DNA of 64,000 nt from positions 62,001 through 126,000 of the forward strand of contig NZ_CP147243.1 of NCBI RefSeq assembly GCF_037198285.1, read 5' to 3'. This DNA comes from Haladaptatus sp. DJG-WS-42 (GTDB lineage: Archaea > Halobacteriota > Halobacteria > Halobacteriales > Halococcaceae). Position numbers and translations under genes: made by a program. Shown one piece after another: positions 49,979 to 58,490 of the stretch; the first letter of the stretch is position 1, and every line of letters starts with the position of its first letter. The notes below the pieces were generated by a model. That model had not been told where the DNA came from. It saw only the letters and a program-made list of their open reading frames with translations, and did not search any database.

Positions 49979-49999
49979 CGGGCCGGGCGCGATTTGAAC
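49979..49999. repeat. Left attachment site (attL)
   Basis: 21 bases identical to the 3' end of the minus-strand tRNA-Lys at 53664-53684. It is preceded by a hairpin (49946-49977) and followed 40 bases later by the integrase gene. The flanking bases differ from those at the tRNA, as expected of a recombination joint. Confidence 0.75.
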
Positions 50000-50039
50000 C
50001 CACTCGCTTCGCTCGCGGAAACCGCAACAGGCGACCCGG

Positions 50040-51098
50040 ATGGAGAGGCTACAGGCTCTGCGATGGAGCAACATGCCCGAAAATACTTTGGAGCCTATCA
50101 GCCCACGAGACGCCTACGACTGGTATCTCGACGCACAGACCCAAGAGTACAGTACCAACACCATCTACGCCCACAAATCCCGACTGGGTCACTTCCTGCG
50201 CTGGTGTGACCAAACCGGGATTGACAACATGAACCAGATAGACGGCAGGAAGGTCGAGCGATACAAAACGTGGCGGCAGCGAGAAGGGGGGTTGAACAAA
50301 GTGAGCCTGCGTACCCAGACCTCAACGCTCAAAGTGTTCTTGAGCTGGTGTGCGAGCATCGACGCAGTTCACCCGCATGTCGCAGAGAACGTCCGGGTTC
50401 CCTCCGTCAGCAAACGAGAGAAGAAACGGACGAAGGACGCAGACCCAGAGCAGATACTGGCCGCCCTTGACTACCTGCGAAAGTTCCACTACGCGACTAA
50501 CAAGCACGTAGCGCTCACCTTGCTCTGGGAAACCGCGATGCGAACAGGTGGGTTACACAGCCTCGACTTCGGGGACTACTACCCCCGGAAAGCGTACCTG
50601 AAGCTCAAGCACCGACCTGAGACAGGAACCACGCTCAAGAATGGAGAGTCAGGAGAGCGACCAGTTGCACTGAATGACCGGACGTGCAACCTGCTGGATG
50701 ACTACCTTGAGAACACGCGGGAACCCACGCAGGACAAGTACGGACGAGACCCGCTCATCACCACGTCGTTCGGACGGGCCGCAAAGGGGACTATCCGAAT
50801 GTGGACGTACAAGTACACCCAGCCATGTCGTATCGGGCTTGAGTGTCCGGGCGGACGCAACCCAGACGTGTGCGAAGCTCGGCAAGAACACGAACAATGT
50901 GCTACCTGCCCGTACAACTACCATCCGCACGCTCTCAGGGGCGCAAGCATCACCCACCACCTGAATGACGGGTGGCCCGTGAATAACCTCTCAGAGCGCG
51001 TGGACGCCTCTCCAGAGGTCATCAATGACCACTACGATGAACCGACGGATGGAGACCGTCTCGATAGACAGTGGCGGTTCATGGACGAACACAGCTGA
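50040..51098 (+). CDS. int: Tyrosine recombinase/integrase
   Basis: A 352-residue phage-type integrase (start ATG 50040, or an internal ATG at 50073). An N-terminal SAM-like core-binding domain (residues 20-110: EYSTNTIYAHKSRLGHFLRWC) precedes the catalytic domain with Arg168 (LLWETAMRTGGLHSLDF), His297-x-x-Arg300 (YHPHALRGASITHHL) and nucleophile Tyr332 (INDHYDEPT). A Cys cluster CPGGRNPDVC...CATCPYN (residues 269-292) may bind zinc, a feature of some haloviral integrases. It sits beside attL and would catalyse integration at tRNA-Lys. Confidence 0.93.
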   Translation: MERLQALRWSNMPENTLEPISPRDAYDWYLDAQTQEYSTNTIYAHKSRLGHFLRWCDQTGIDNMNQIDGRKVERYKTWRQREGGLNKVSLRTQTSTLKVFLSWCASIDAVHPHVAENVRVPSVSKREKKRTKDADPEQILAALDYLRKFHYATNKHVALTLLWETAMRTGGLHSLDFGDYYPRKAYLKLKHRPETGTTLKNGESGERPVALNDRTCNLLDDYLENTREPTQDKYGRDPLITTSFGRAAKGTIRMWTYKYTQPCRIGLECPGGRNPDVCEARQEHEQCATCPYNYHPHALRGASITHHLNDGWPVNNLSERVDASPEVINDHYDEPTDGDRLDRQWRFMDEHS

Positions 51099-51177
51099 AT
51101 AGGAGCGAGATGTCCCCGAACTTCAGAATTTTATGCTGGAACTCATTCGTGCAATCCCTTATTCAACAGACATAGAA

Positions 51178-51534
51178 CTAACAGGGGAGGTTCAATGGCA
51201 TTCTCTCTAACAGATGCGCTTCATTCCCACTAACCAAGTAGGTCGCCTTAGATGAACTATCAGCATCTGTTTGGTTGGTACTATATGAGTAGGGGTGAGA
51301 AACCTTCACCACATGTCCATCGAGACTGTAACTAATGACTGATGCTCGTTTCTTAGAAGTGACTTCAGACGTGTCCCACGCTGTGAGACAGGATGCATTT
51401 TCTAACGTTGTTTCTAAATACGCTTCCTCCTGTGTCAGCGCAGTATTTTTTGCACTTTGGTTAGTTACCACAACACCCACGACCAGTACTCCAACGATTA
51501 CCAATAAGACTGAAAAGAATGGGCGATTATTCAT
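51178..51534 (-). CDS. Membrane-anchored hypothetical protein of the element
   Basis: Start ATG at 51534 (MNNRPFFSVLLVIVGVLVVGVVVTNQS), 118 residues; a further ATG lies four codons upstream. A single N-terminal membrane helix is followed by a roughly 90-residue extracytoplasmic domain rich in Thr/Ser (EEAYLETTLENASCLTAWDTSEVTSKK...HPYSYSTNQTDADSSSKATYLVSG), with one Cys near each end of the domain (ENASCL and the terminal NLPC) that could form a disulfide. Composition is AT-richer than flanking host genes, as expected for cargo. No family recognised. Confidence 0.6.
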   Translation of the reverse strand: MNNRPFFSVLLVIVGVLVVGVVVTNQSAKNTALTQEEAYLETTLENASCLTAWDTSEVTSKKRASVISYSLDGHVVKVSHPYSYSTNQTDADSSSKATYLVSGNEAHLLERMPLNLPC

Positions 51535-51763
51535 TGATACCCACATTATTGATATGCGAATAAGTACTTTCTGTAGACTGAAAATATCAATATAAAATAT
51601 ACGTTAGAGCCTCACAGCACAACATTTGCTATCTTCGAGCGTCCATGCTCCCGTTCCATTTTTTTGCTGGAAACGACTGAGAACAACAGACACAAACGTT
51701 CTATCGTGGTTAGCTTATATACTTGATTTAAACAAGAACTGTAGCCGAAAGTATGGCTCTGTC

Positions 51764-51890
51764 AGTACGCAGGAAGCCTCCGCTACAATCCACCGCACCA
51801 CCCGAACTGGAAGTCAAGTAGGACTGAAGAATCCTCACAGGCCCACTCTCTCCCTTCGGTCGAGTTGGTGGGCGGCGCTTCCTGCGTACT
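51764..51890. mobile_element. Non-coding insertion with 14-bp terminal inverted repeats
   Basis: AGTACGCAGGAAGC at the left and GCTTCCTGCGTACT at the right are perfect inverses, enclosing about 100 bases. The interior has TACAATCCACCGCACC and AAGAATCCTCAC segments. Length and termini suit a MITE or palindrome-associated element mobilised in trans. No target-site duplication is clear. Confidence 0.5.
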
Positions 51891-51964
51891 ACCAGACCGA
51901 AAATACGAGGTTTATCACCCTGTTCTTGGGAGGATACTCATCACTCAATAGAATGGTTTACCCT

Positions 51965-52621
51965 TTATATACCCCTCATCGTGCCGTCTGCTAGGCGTTC
52001 TCGTTCTTCGAATTGCAGGTACCGCATTGGGTCTGCCGAGTCAGGATTCCGGAAGTAATTCTCCAATTTTGCATATTCTCGTCTAATCTCCTTTTCAGAC
52101 AGTCCAAGATTTTTCGCAACCTCCGAGAACAACTTATCTCGATTTTCAGGCTTCTGGTTGTAGTGATACGACCGTTCTGTTTCGTCCTGATGAACGATTA
52201 CTGCACAGACACAGAAGGCAATCAGTTCGGCCCGTTGTCCCCACTCTCTGAGGTTCAAACTCAGGAATGAGTGTCTGACACTGGAAAGCTGGAACGTGGT
52301 CAATTCCAAATGTCCTGAGATTATTTCAATCAAGTGTAAATTGTTTTGATAGTTGTACCATTTCTTGTTCACCCAACCACCATTTTTCAGCCCCCGGTTG
52401 TAGAAGTCTAAATTCTTGAATTTGAAATAATCCTCTGTTGCCCCCTCAATGTCTTGATACCGAATGTGGGTCGCGTTGTTTGTGTCTGGCTCTTCAAGAG
52501 TTCTTAGAGGGGGACTGGGTTGAGCTACTCCGGAGTATCTGTGAGGATTTCTCTGGTACTGCTGCCAATCGACGGGGACAATCTCACCGTCATGGATAAA
52601 TCGCTGGTTCGTAGTGAGCAT
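51965..52621 (-). CDS. Hypothetical element protein with possible HTH
   Basis: A 218-residue soluble protein starting MLTTNQRFIHDGEIVPV. A hydrophobic helical centre (GQRAELIAFCVCAVIVHQDET) is followed by SEVAKNLGLSEKEIRREYAKLENYF, which has helix-turn-helix character (Leu-Gly-Leu-Ser turn). The overall pattern recalls cyclin-like or TFB-type helical repeats and conserved proteins found in haloarchaeal proviruses, but I cannot name a family. It is AT-rich and lies in the middle of the element. A regulator of element copy or excision is one possibility. Confidence 0.6.
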   Translation of the reverse strand: MLTTNQRFIHDGEIVPVDWQQYQRNPHRYSGVAQPSPPLRTLEEPDTNNATHIRYQDIEGATEDYFKFKNLDFYNRGLKNGGWVNKKWYNYQNNLHLIEIISGHLELTTFQLSSVRHSFLSLNLREWGQRAELIAFCVCAVIVHQDETERSYHYNQKPENRDKLFSEVAKNLGLSEKEIRREYAKLENYFRNPDSADPMRYLQFEERERLADGTMRGI

Positions 52622-52935
52622 AACTCTGCTGAGGAGACATCAATAGATAATCAATTTTGTGCTTGGTCAATCTTACTGGAATAACTGGTACACCTATACC
52701 AACGGTTCCAAAATCACCAAAAATCTTCGTGCCGACTAACGCTCCCCCTGAACGAGTATTTTCGCCCAATGTCACAACCGTTCTCGTTGTGGGGGTTCCT
52801 GCTGGCGGACAGGAACCGTAGACCCGTTAGAATCCTCCTGCTGTGAGAGGTTTCAATGAAGTATCGGATACAGGAGAAGGATGCAGCAACTCATCAGCCG
52901 AAAAGCCCATAGATTAGGCAACCAACTAACATGAA
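52622..52935. other. Intergenic region in element with a stem-loop
   Basis: About 310 bases without a supported gene. GGTTCCTG (52794-52801) and CAGGAACC (52810-52817) form a perfect 8-bp stem with an 8-nt loop, perhaps a terminator or structured leader. The rest is AT-rich and probably holds divergent promoters. Confidence 0.5.
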
Positions 52936-53391
52936 ATGGTCACTGGGTGGCTGAGGGGTGGTGCTCTTCTCCTTGGGATAGCTTGTCTCGTCTTTGCCGG
53001 AATCGGTGTGTATGGGCTGGCAACAGCGCCACCCGCCGGAGCGAGCTATGCAATAGCAACGGTCGAACCAGTTGAGGACACACCTCCTGCGACGAAGGTC
53101 ATCGCGTACAGTCAGCTCCCACCAGCGGCACAGGCGTCGTTTGATGGCGCTCAACAGGATAGGACGGTGGTTGCGGTCTATGAGTCAGAAGACCCGGAGG
53201 CGGTTCGGAGCATCCTTGCCCATCGCTACGTGCGGAAAGACGGGAAGGACTTTCAGTATTCAGTCATCCACGGCGACAACACGTACCCCCGGAGTCACAC
53301 AGTGCTTGTCCTCACCCTCTCGGGGCTATCTGGACTGGTGTTGGTCAGCTACGGGCTCGAAAAGCGAGACGGTCTCAGGTTGTCGAGTTGA
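52936..53391 (+). CDS. Two-TM hypothetical protein (DUF7979-like)
   Basis: A 151-residue protein with an N-terminal helix (RGGALLLGIACLVFAGIGVYGLATAPP) and a C-terminal helix (TVLVLTLSGLSGLVLVSYGL) enclosing an extracytoplasmic domain of about 75 residues. The segment KVIAYSQLPPAAQASFDGAQQDRTVV resembles the haloarchaeal DUF7979-type domain that starts with LxPxAQxAF; this match is from memory. The ATG at 52936 follows another out-of-frame ATG. It is the last element gene before attR. Its GC is closer to host genes, so it could be a host gene captured inside the element. Confidence 0.62.
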   Translation: MVTGWLRGGALLLGIACLVFAGIGVYGLATAPPAGASYAIATVEPVEDTPPATKVIAYSQLPPAAQASFDGAQQDRTVVAVYESEDPEAVRSILAHRYVRKDGKDFQYSVIHGDNTYPRSHTVLVLTLSGLSGLVLVSYGLEKRDGLRLSS

Positions 53392-53663
53392 TGTTCTCAG
53401 GAAGTGCGTGTGTGCATCACTTCTATCAACCGACATCCTGTTGGATACAGCCTCTTTAGGCGATAAGCTATTCGAGTCATCTGTTGAGCGGTTCAGCGAA
53501 TTGGAACAGTGACATACGCTTATGCTGGTCGAAGTTGACTACAGATTATCGCAGGACTGTGGCCCAATCGATTCGGTAGGTGACGAACTCAATCGCCTAA
53601 TCTCAGTTCAGTATTTAACTGACGGACTTCCGTCTGTTGGATACAATTCCTCACGAAGTGAAG
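53392..53663. other. Right-end noncoding region of the element
   Basis: About 270 bases with no supported gene. The 12-mer CTGTTGGATACA occurs twice (near 53437 and 53634). Just before the tRNA the short palindrome TCACGAAGTGA (53651-53661) could end tRNA-Lys transcription. Confidence 0.5.
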
Positions 53664-53684
53664 CGGGCCGGGCGCGATTTGAAC
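53664..53684. repeat. Right attachment site (attR) inside tRNA-Lys
   Basis: The 3'-terminal 21 bases of the tRNA gene, duplicated exactly at 49979-49999. It includes the T-arm 3' half and the acceptor 3' strand, the usual recombination target of tyrosine integrases. Confidence 0.75.
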
Positions 53685-53737
53685 ACGCGACCGTCTGATT
53701 AAGAGTCAGACGCTCTGCCTAACTGAGCTACCGGCCC
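53664..53737 (-). tRNA. tRNA-Lys (CTT), integration target
   Basis: Minus strand: GGGCCGGTAGCTCAGTTAGG then CAGAGCGTCTGACTCTTAAT and CAGACGGTCGCGTGTTCAAA to the acceptor end CCGGCCC with discriminator G. Acceptor (GGGCCGG/CCGGCCC), D-stem (GCTC/GAGC), anticodon stem (TCTGA/TCAGA) with loop CTCTTAA, and T-stem (GCGTG/CGCGC) all close. Anticodon CTT reads AAG (Lys). Length 74 bases, no intron. Its 3' end is the att sequence, so the gene stayed intact after integration. Confidence 0.97.
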
Positions 53738-53953
53738 ACGCAAATTCACCTAACGGCGGTTGATTAATATAGGTTGTGTTTCGGCAGGCGGCCGTCACGT
53801 CGTCGCATGACACCACCTGAAGAACCACCGCCGATAGAGAGATTTCTGCTGGCGTGTAAGCCACGATACGTGGCGAACGACAGGGTGAAACAAGCCGAAT
53901 GAGGGACAAAAGGTGGGCAATATAAGTATCGTCCGCGGGATAGTCCGATTACG

Positions 53954-55417
53954 ATGAGTACAGGCATCACGATGGCTTCGATGTCGTCCTACGCGATTCT
54001 TGGCTGTGGTAGCGTCGGGCACGCCGTCGCAGAGGAGTTGGTGGATGAGGGGAAGGAGGTTCTCATCTTAGACCAAGACCCCGGACGCGTCGAGGCCCTG
54101 CGTGACCAGGATTTGAACGCGAAAACCGCAGACATTCGCGAAGAAGACGTCATCGCAGAGTTAGATGAGACGGACGTCATTTTGATTCTCTCTTCAGACG
54201 TGGCCGCAAACCGGGAAGCCGTAGAGAACATCCGCGAGCGCGGCGGCGAGCAGTTCATCGTCGTCCGTGCCTCAGACCCCGTTTCGGCGGATGAACTCAC
54301 GAAAGCCGGTGCGGACGTTGTCATCAACCCGTCTTCTGTCATCGCGGATTCCGCCCTGCGCGCTCTCGAAAGCGGCGAACTCGAATACAAAGCCGAACAG
54401 CTCGCCGAAGTCATCGACGACACGGAGTCGAAGATGGCGATTATCACCCACGATAACCCCGGTCCCGACTCCATCGCGAGCGCGGTTGCCCTTCAGGCAA
54501 TTGCGAGCGCCCGCGGCGTCGAAGCCGACATTCTTTATGATGGCGAAATTGGCCACCAAGAGAACAGAGCCTTCGTCAACCTGCTCGGCATCGACCTCGT
54601 CTCCCGTGACGGAGTCAACCTCGATGACTACGACACCATCGCGCTCGTAGACCACGCGAAAGCTGCGGAAAACGCGGTGGACGTCGAAGCCGACATTTTC
54701 ATTGACCACTTCGAACCTGACCCTGAGTACGATGCAGCGTTCATGGACGTGCGCCCGAACGTCTCTTCGACCTCCACGATTCTCACGAAGTACGTCCAAG
54801 AGTTCGATTTAACGCTCGGCAAGGAAGTCGCCACGGCGCTGCTCTACGGGATTCGCGCTGAGACGCTCGATTTCAAGCGCGATACGACGCCCGCAGACCT
54901 GACCGCCGCGGCCTATCTCTATCCGTTTGCTGACCACGACACGCTCGAACAGGTCGAGTCGCCGAGCATGAGCCCCGAGACGCTCGACGTGCTTGCAGAA
55001 GCCATCCGGAATCGTGACGTGAAAGGCAGTCATCTCGTCTCGAACGCTGGCTTCATCCGCGACCGCGATGCCCTCACGCAAGCCGCCCAACACCTCCTCA
55101 ACTTAGAGGGTATCACGACGACTGCGGTGTTCGCCTTGGACGACGACACCATCTACCTCGCTGCCCGGTCGAAGGACATCCGGCTGAACATCAGAAACGT
55201 CCTCCAAGATGCCTTTGGCGAACTCGGCGAGGCGACGGGTCACTCGACCGACGCCAACGTCTCGATTCCACTCGGCATCTTCACGGGTATCGAAACGACC
55301 GAAAGCAACCGTGACACCCTCCTCCAACTCGTTGAAGAAGCCGTCCGCAGAAAGCTCTTTCAGGCGATGGGGGTCGAAGGAGCCAGCAGTAGCAGTGAAA
55401 GCGGAAACGGAAATTAG
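53954..55417 (+). CDS. TrkA-N / DHH phosphoesterase fusion protein
   Basis: A 487-residue fusion. The N-terminal 140 residues are a Rossmann TrkA-N domain (YAILGCGSVGHAVAEELVDEGKEVLILDQDPGRVEALRDQ). Residues 150-470 are a DHH-DHHA1 phosphoesterase: IITHDNPGPDSIASAVALQAI (the DHDNPDPD-like metal motif), DTIALVDHAKAAENAV, IFIDHFEPDPEYDA and a C-terminal GHSTDANVSIPLG. DHH enzymes cleave pApA, c-di-AMP or short oligoribonucleotides. The TrkA-N/DHH pairing suggests a link between nucleotide signalling and K+ or NAD sensing. An internal ATG at 53981 is a possible start. Confidence 0.88.
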   Translation: MSTGITMASMSSYAILGCGSVGHAVAEELVDEGKEVLILDQDPGRVEALRDQDLNAKTADIREEDVIAELDETDVILILSSDVAANREAVENIRERGGEQFIVVRASDPVSADELTKAGADVVINPSSVIADSALRALESGELEYKAEQLAEVIDDTESKMAIITHDNPGPDSIASAVALQAIASARGVEADILYDGEIGHQENRAFVNLLGIDLVSRDGVNLDDYDTIALVDHAKAAENAVDVEADIFIDHFEPDPEYDAAFMDVRPNVSSTSTILTKYVQEFDLTLGKEVATALLYGIRAETLDFKRDTTPADLTAAAYLYPFADHDTLEQVESPSMSPETLDVLAEAIRNRDVKGSHLVSNAGFIRDRDALTQAAQHLLNLEGITTTAVFALDDDTIYLAARSKDIRLNIRNVLQDAFGELGEATGHSTDANVSIPLGIFTGIETTESNRDTLLQLVEEAVRRKLFQAMGVEGASSSSESGNGN

Positions 55418-55704
55418 GCCGCGATTTCGTCGTCTTCTTCTGGTTGGCGCAGACGTTCTACGACGTCGTTGATGAGCACCACGTCGCCCACAGCGCGTAC
55501 CCAGCGGTACGGAATGATGACCCCACGGTGCCCTTCGAGCCGGTTTCGGAACAGGTCGGTGTTGAGCTGACTCAGCGCGAGCCCCGTCACAACCTCTTGG
55601 TCGAGATCGAGTCGAATATCCTCGACCTCACCCACGAACACCCCGTTGTTGGAGTAGACTTCGCGGCCGACAAGGCTCGTAATTTCTTGCGGCATTGCGT
55701 CCAT
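55414..55704 (-). CDS. PRC-barrel domain protein
   Basis: A 96-residue PRC-barrel: ITSLVGREVYSNNGVFVGEVEDIRLDLDQEVVTGLALSQ is the conserved strand pattern, followed by RGVIIPYRWVRAVGDVVLINDVVERL. The acidic end EEDDEIAA is typical. PRC-barrels bind RNA or partner proteins, including in rRNA maturation (RimM-like) and archaeal cell division (CdpB-type proteins). The start could be the internal ATG (MPQEITS) at 55695. The stop overlaps the convergent DHH stop by four bases. Confidence 0.85.
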   Translation of the reverse strand: MDAMPQEITSLVGREVYSNNGVFVGEVEDIRLDLDQEVVTGLALSQLNTDLFRNRLEGHRGVIIPYRWVRAVGDVVLINDVVERLRQPEEDDEIAA

Positions 55705-55771
55705 ACATTCGAGGTCTGTCCAAGGGGCCTTAACTCTTGGCTGAGCGTCTGACGCAGCGCCGACGCGGGTG

Positions 55772-57943
55772 TCAGGGTTGTATCAGTTCAATGGGGTGGA
55801 GCGGCGACTCGGTTCTGAACGCCGCCAACTGTTCTTGACACGACGTGCCGCTTGCGACAACCTGCGTGGCATCAGCAAACTCCTCGGCCAACTGTTCACC
55901 GACGTCCATGCTCACCTCGTAGTACTCTTCTTTGTAGCCAAAGCTCCCGGCCATCCCACAGCAGTCAGCAGACGAGGTTTGTACGTCGTAGCCGAGGTCA
56001 GCGAGGACGGCTTCCGTGTACGCTGCCAACCCGTGCGAGCGTTGCTGGCAGTGGCTGTGGTAGGCAAGTTCTGTTTCGGAACCTTCAGTGAGCGCAGACG
56101 CATCCGCGCCGTTTTCGAGCAGCCCGTACACGTACTCGAACACCTCGTAGCTCGCCCCCGAAATGCGCTCGAAGGAGGCGGGTTCGAGGAACTTCTCGTA
56201 ATCGTCGCGGAACATCGTGAGATCGCTCGGTTCGATGACCACAATATCTCTCCCCGCGTCGATGTGCTCTGCCACCTGCCCGTAGACGGTTTTCGCCTGC
56301 GTGCGTGCGGTTTCGACCATTCCCTGTGACAACGGCGCGCGCCCGCTTTCTTCGAGATGCGGAATCTGCACCCGACAGTCGAGCGCTTCGAGCACGCGCA
56401 CGGCGGCTTTCCCGCGCGCCGGATTCACGTAGTTCGTGTAGATGTCTGGATAGAGCACCACGTCGCGGTCGTACGCTGCCACCGGTTCGCGCTCGGCCAT
56501 CCACTCACGGAGCGTCTCGCCTGCGAACTCGGGCAGGTCGCGGCGAGCGTCGATACCAGCGACCGATTCGAGCAGCCTTCGCGCCGGGCCAATCTTCCCC
56601 ACCCAATTCGAGACGGGCGCGAAGCGACTGCCCAGTTTGAAAAGCGTGCCCGCGTTGCCGAACACACGTTTTTGCAGGTCGAGGGTTCCCGGTTCTTCGT
56701 CCGGCGTCAAGCCTTCGACGAGGAAGCCAAGTTCGTCCTGTGGTTTGCCGCGATTCACGCGGTCGCGAACCACCGTGTTCACCCACGGAATGTCGATTTT
56801 CACCGGGCAGGTCGGCACGCACTGTGAACACCCGGTACAGAGGTCGTTGAACTCAGCTGCGGTGTCGAGTCCCGAGATTCCGGCTTCCCAGCCCGTACCG
56901 ATGCCGCCGGTGTACGTCTCGCCACCGAAGCCGTGACCGCCGACGGCTTGGAAGTTGGCGCAGGTGTTCGCACACGCGCCACACCGGATGCAGTAGAGCG
57001 TCTCGCGGAGGTCTTCGTCCGCGCGCATCTCGCGGCGGCCGTTATCGACGAGCACAAGGTGGAAGTCGCGCTCGCCCGTCCCGAACTCGTTTGCCTCGAA
57101 ATCGATTGTGGGGGTCTCTACCGGTGGCGTGAGCAGCGAGACGTACGACGTGATATCCTGACCCGTTCCTGTGCGGGCGATGAGTTCGACAAACGGTTGG
57201 AGGTCTGCGAGGGTCGGAACGAGTTTTTCAACGCCCGCCACCGCGACGTGGGTGTCCGGCGTGACCGCAGATTTGCGGGCGTTGCCCTCGTTCGTGACAA
57301 TGGCGAGCGTTCCCGATTCAGCGACGATGAAGTTCGCCCCGGTCATGCCCACGTCGGCCTCAATGATCTTCTCGCCGACGATATCGCGGGCGAACGTGGT
57401 GAGCGCTTGCGGGTCGTCAGGGAGCGGCTCATCGAGGTCGAAGTGGTCGTTGAACAGGTCGGCGATTTCGTCGGTCGATTTGTGGAGCGCCGGGCCAATC
57501 AAGTGACTCGGCGTCTCGTGGGCTAACTGGATGACGAACTCGCCGAGGTCGGTTTCCCACACCTCGTATCCAGCGGCTTCGAGGTGTGCGTTGAGTTCGA
57601 GTTCCTCGGTCGTCATCGACTTGCTCTTGACGAGCGACTCCGCGTCCTTTGCGGCCATCACATCCTCGACGTAGCGGTTCGCATCCTCGGCGTCGGCTGC
57701 GACGTACACCTGCCCGCCGTTGGCTTCGACGGCCTCGGTGACCTCCTCGATGAGGTCTGGAAGGCGTTCGATGGCATCTTCCTTGATGGCTCGCGCCTCC
57801 TCTCTGAGTGCTTCGTAGCGGTCGAAGTGAGCGACGTTGAAGTCGGCGAGTTCCGCGAGGCCGCGTGTGTTGGTTCTGACGGCGTCACCCTCTTCGTCCA
57901 TGAGCTTTCGCAACGCCGCCGCCTTCTGTCGGCGCGAACTCAT
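55772..57943 (-). CDS. LutA/LutB-type fusion (LUD + 4Fe-4S + CCG domains)
   Basis: A 723-residue protein combining parts that are separate in bacterial LutABC. Residues 1-300 are a LUD domain (VGMTGANFIVAESGTLAIVTNEGNARKSA). Residues 310-400 contain two ferredoxin-like cysteine runs, CIRCGACANTCANF and CTGCSQCVPTCPVKID, for two 4Fe-4S clusters. The C-terminal half is a CCG domain with LDCRVQIPHLEESGR, SHCQQRSHGL and DCCGMAGSFGYKEEYYE. Such proteins oxidise lactate or glycolate and feed electrons to the membrane. LutC follows by a four-base overlap. Confidence 0.9.
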   Translation of the reverse strand: MSSRRQKAAALRKLMDEEGDAVRTNTRGLAELADFNVAHFDRYEALREEARAIKEDAIERLPDLIEEVTEAVEANGGQVYVAADAEDANRYVEDVMAAKDAESLVKSKSMTTEELELNAHLEAAGYEVWETDLGEFVIQLAHETPSHLIGPALHKSTDEIADLFNDHFDLDEPLPDDPQALTTFARDIVGEKIIEADVGMTGANFIVAESGTLAIVTNEGNARKSAVTPDTHVAVAGVEKLVPTLADLQPFVELIARTGTGQDITSYVSLLTPPVETPTIDFEANEFGTGERDFHLVLVDNGRREMRADEDLRETLYCIRCGACANTCANFQAVGGHGFGGETYTGGIGTGWEAGISGLDTAAEFNDLCTGCSQCVPTCPVKIDIPWVNTVVRDRVNRGKPQDELGFLVEGLTPDEEPGTLDLQKRVFGNAGTLFKLGSRFAPVSNWVGKIGPARRLLESVAGIDARRDLPEFAGETLREWMAEREPVAAYDRDVVLYPDIYTNYVNPARGKAAVRVLEALDCRVQIPHLEESGRAPLSQGMVETARTQAKTVYGQVAEHIDAGRDIVVIEPSDLTMFRDDYEKFLEPASFERISGASYEVFEYVYGLLENGADASALTEGSETELAYHSHCQQRSHGLAAYTEAVLADLGYDVQTSSADCCGMAGSFGYKEEYYEVSMDVGEQLAEEFADATQVVASGTSCQEQLAAFRTESPLHPIELIQP

Positions 57944-58446
57944 CGTTCCTCCACGATGAGCACGTGAATGCTCTCAGGGCCGTGGACACCGCGAACGAGC
58001 GAGCCCATGTCGGCGGTCGCACTTGGGCCGGTGGCGAGAATTTGGGTGCGCGTGCCTGCGTCAAACTCTTCTTCGAGTTGGGAGAATGCGTCGGTCATGC
58101 TCGGTGTGATGTCCGCCTCCGCAACGACGATGACGTGGCGACTCGGATAGAGCGAGATGAACTCGTCTGCGTCAGTCGTCGTCCGGAGGGTGACGGTTCC
58201 GTAGTCGGCGACGGCGAGACCGGCGTGCGAGACGCCGGTTTCCGCGGCGAGCAGTTCTTGCGGCGTCGGGTCAACGGTGACGGAGGCGTCGTCGTACGAG
58301 AGCGATCCCCGGAGTGCGGTGCCGACGGTAGGTGGTTCGAGAAGGGCGGCGAGGTCGGTCGAAAACGTATCTGGAGACGTTCGCACGATGTCGTCCGCCT
58401 TCCCATCGAGTGCGGACTCGAACGTGCGGACGGTATCGGTACTCAT
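57940..58446 (-). CDS. LUD domain protein, LutC-like
   Basis: ATG at 58446 (MSTDTVRTFESALDG), 168 residues; five residues could be added from an earlier ATG. It has the small LUD domain: LLAAETGVSHAGLAVADYGTVTLRTTTDADEFISLYPSRHVIVVAEADITPSM and a C-terminal ILATGPSATADMGSLVRGVHGPESIHVLIVEER. LutC is required with LutA and LutB for growth on lactate in Bacillus. It is upstream in the operon, so its translation precedes the fusion gene. No lactate permease is adjacent. Confidence 0.9.
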   Translation of the reverse strand: MSTDTVRTFESALDGKADDIVRTSPDTFSTDLAALLEPPTVGTALRGSLSYDDASVTVDPTPQELLAAETGVSHAGLAVADYGTVTLRTTTDADEFISLYPSRHVIVVAEADITPSMTDAFSQLEEEFDAGTRTQILATGPSATADMGSLVRGVHGPESIHVLIVEER

Positions 58447-58490
58447 GGCACGAACTGCCACGGCCTGCTAAATGATTGTTCGGGAACCGG

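Larger units (their letters stand above)
49979..53684. mobile_element. Small integrative element at tRNA-Lys(CTT)
   Basis: Bounded by a 21-bp direct repeat (49979-49999 and 53664-53684) that is the 3' end of the tRNA-Lys gene, the standard att arrangement for archaeal integrases. Inside: a tyrosine recombinase next to the left repeat, two genes on the minus strand with AT-richer composition, a short terminal-inverted-repeat insertion, and a membrane protein. No capsid, replication or conjugation gene is recognisable, so it is probably a reduced or defective provirus or plasmid remnant of about 3.7 kb. Confidence 0.75.

Noticed and set aside
51626-51994. A 122-codon frame overlapping the terminal-inverted-repeat element
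   Set aside because: It runs through the inverted repeats and has a composition unlike a protein; better explained by the noncoding insertion.
52590-52775. A 61-codon minus-strand frame next to the element's 218-aa gene
   Set aside because: It overlaps the start of that gene in another frame and shows no recognisable pattern.
53590-53620. Apparent iron-box half (CCTAATC) near the tRNA-Lys
   Set aside because: Lacks the TTAGG partner at four bases, so it is not a palindrome.
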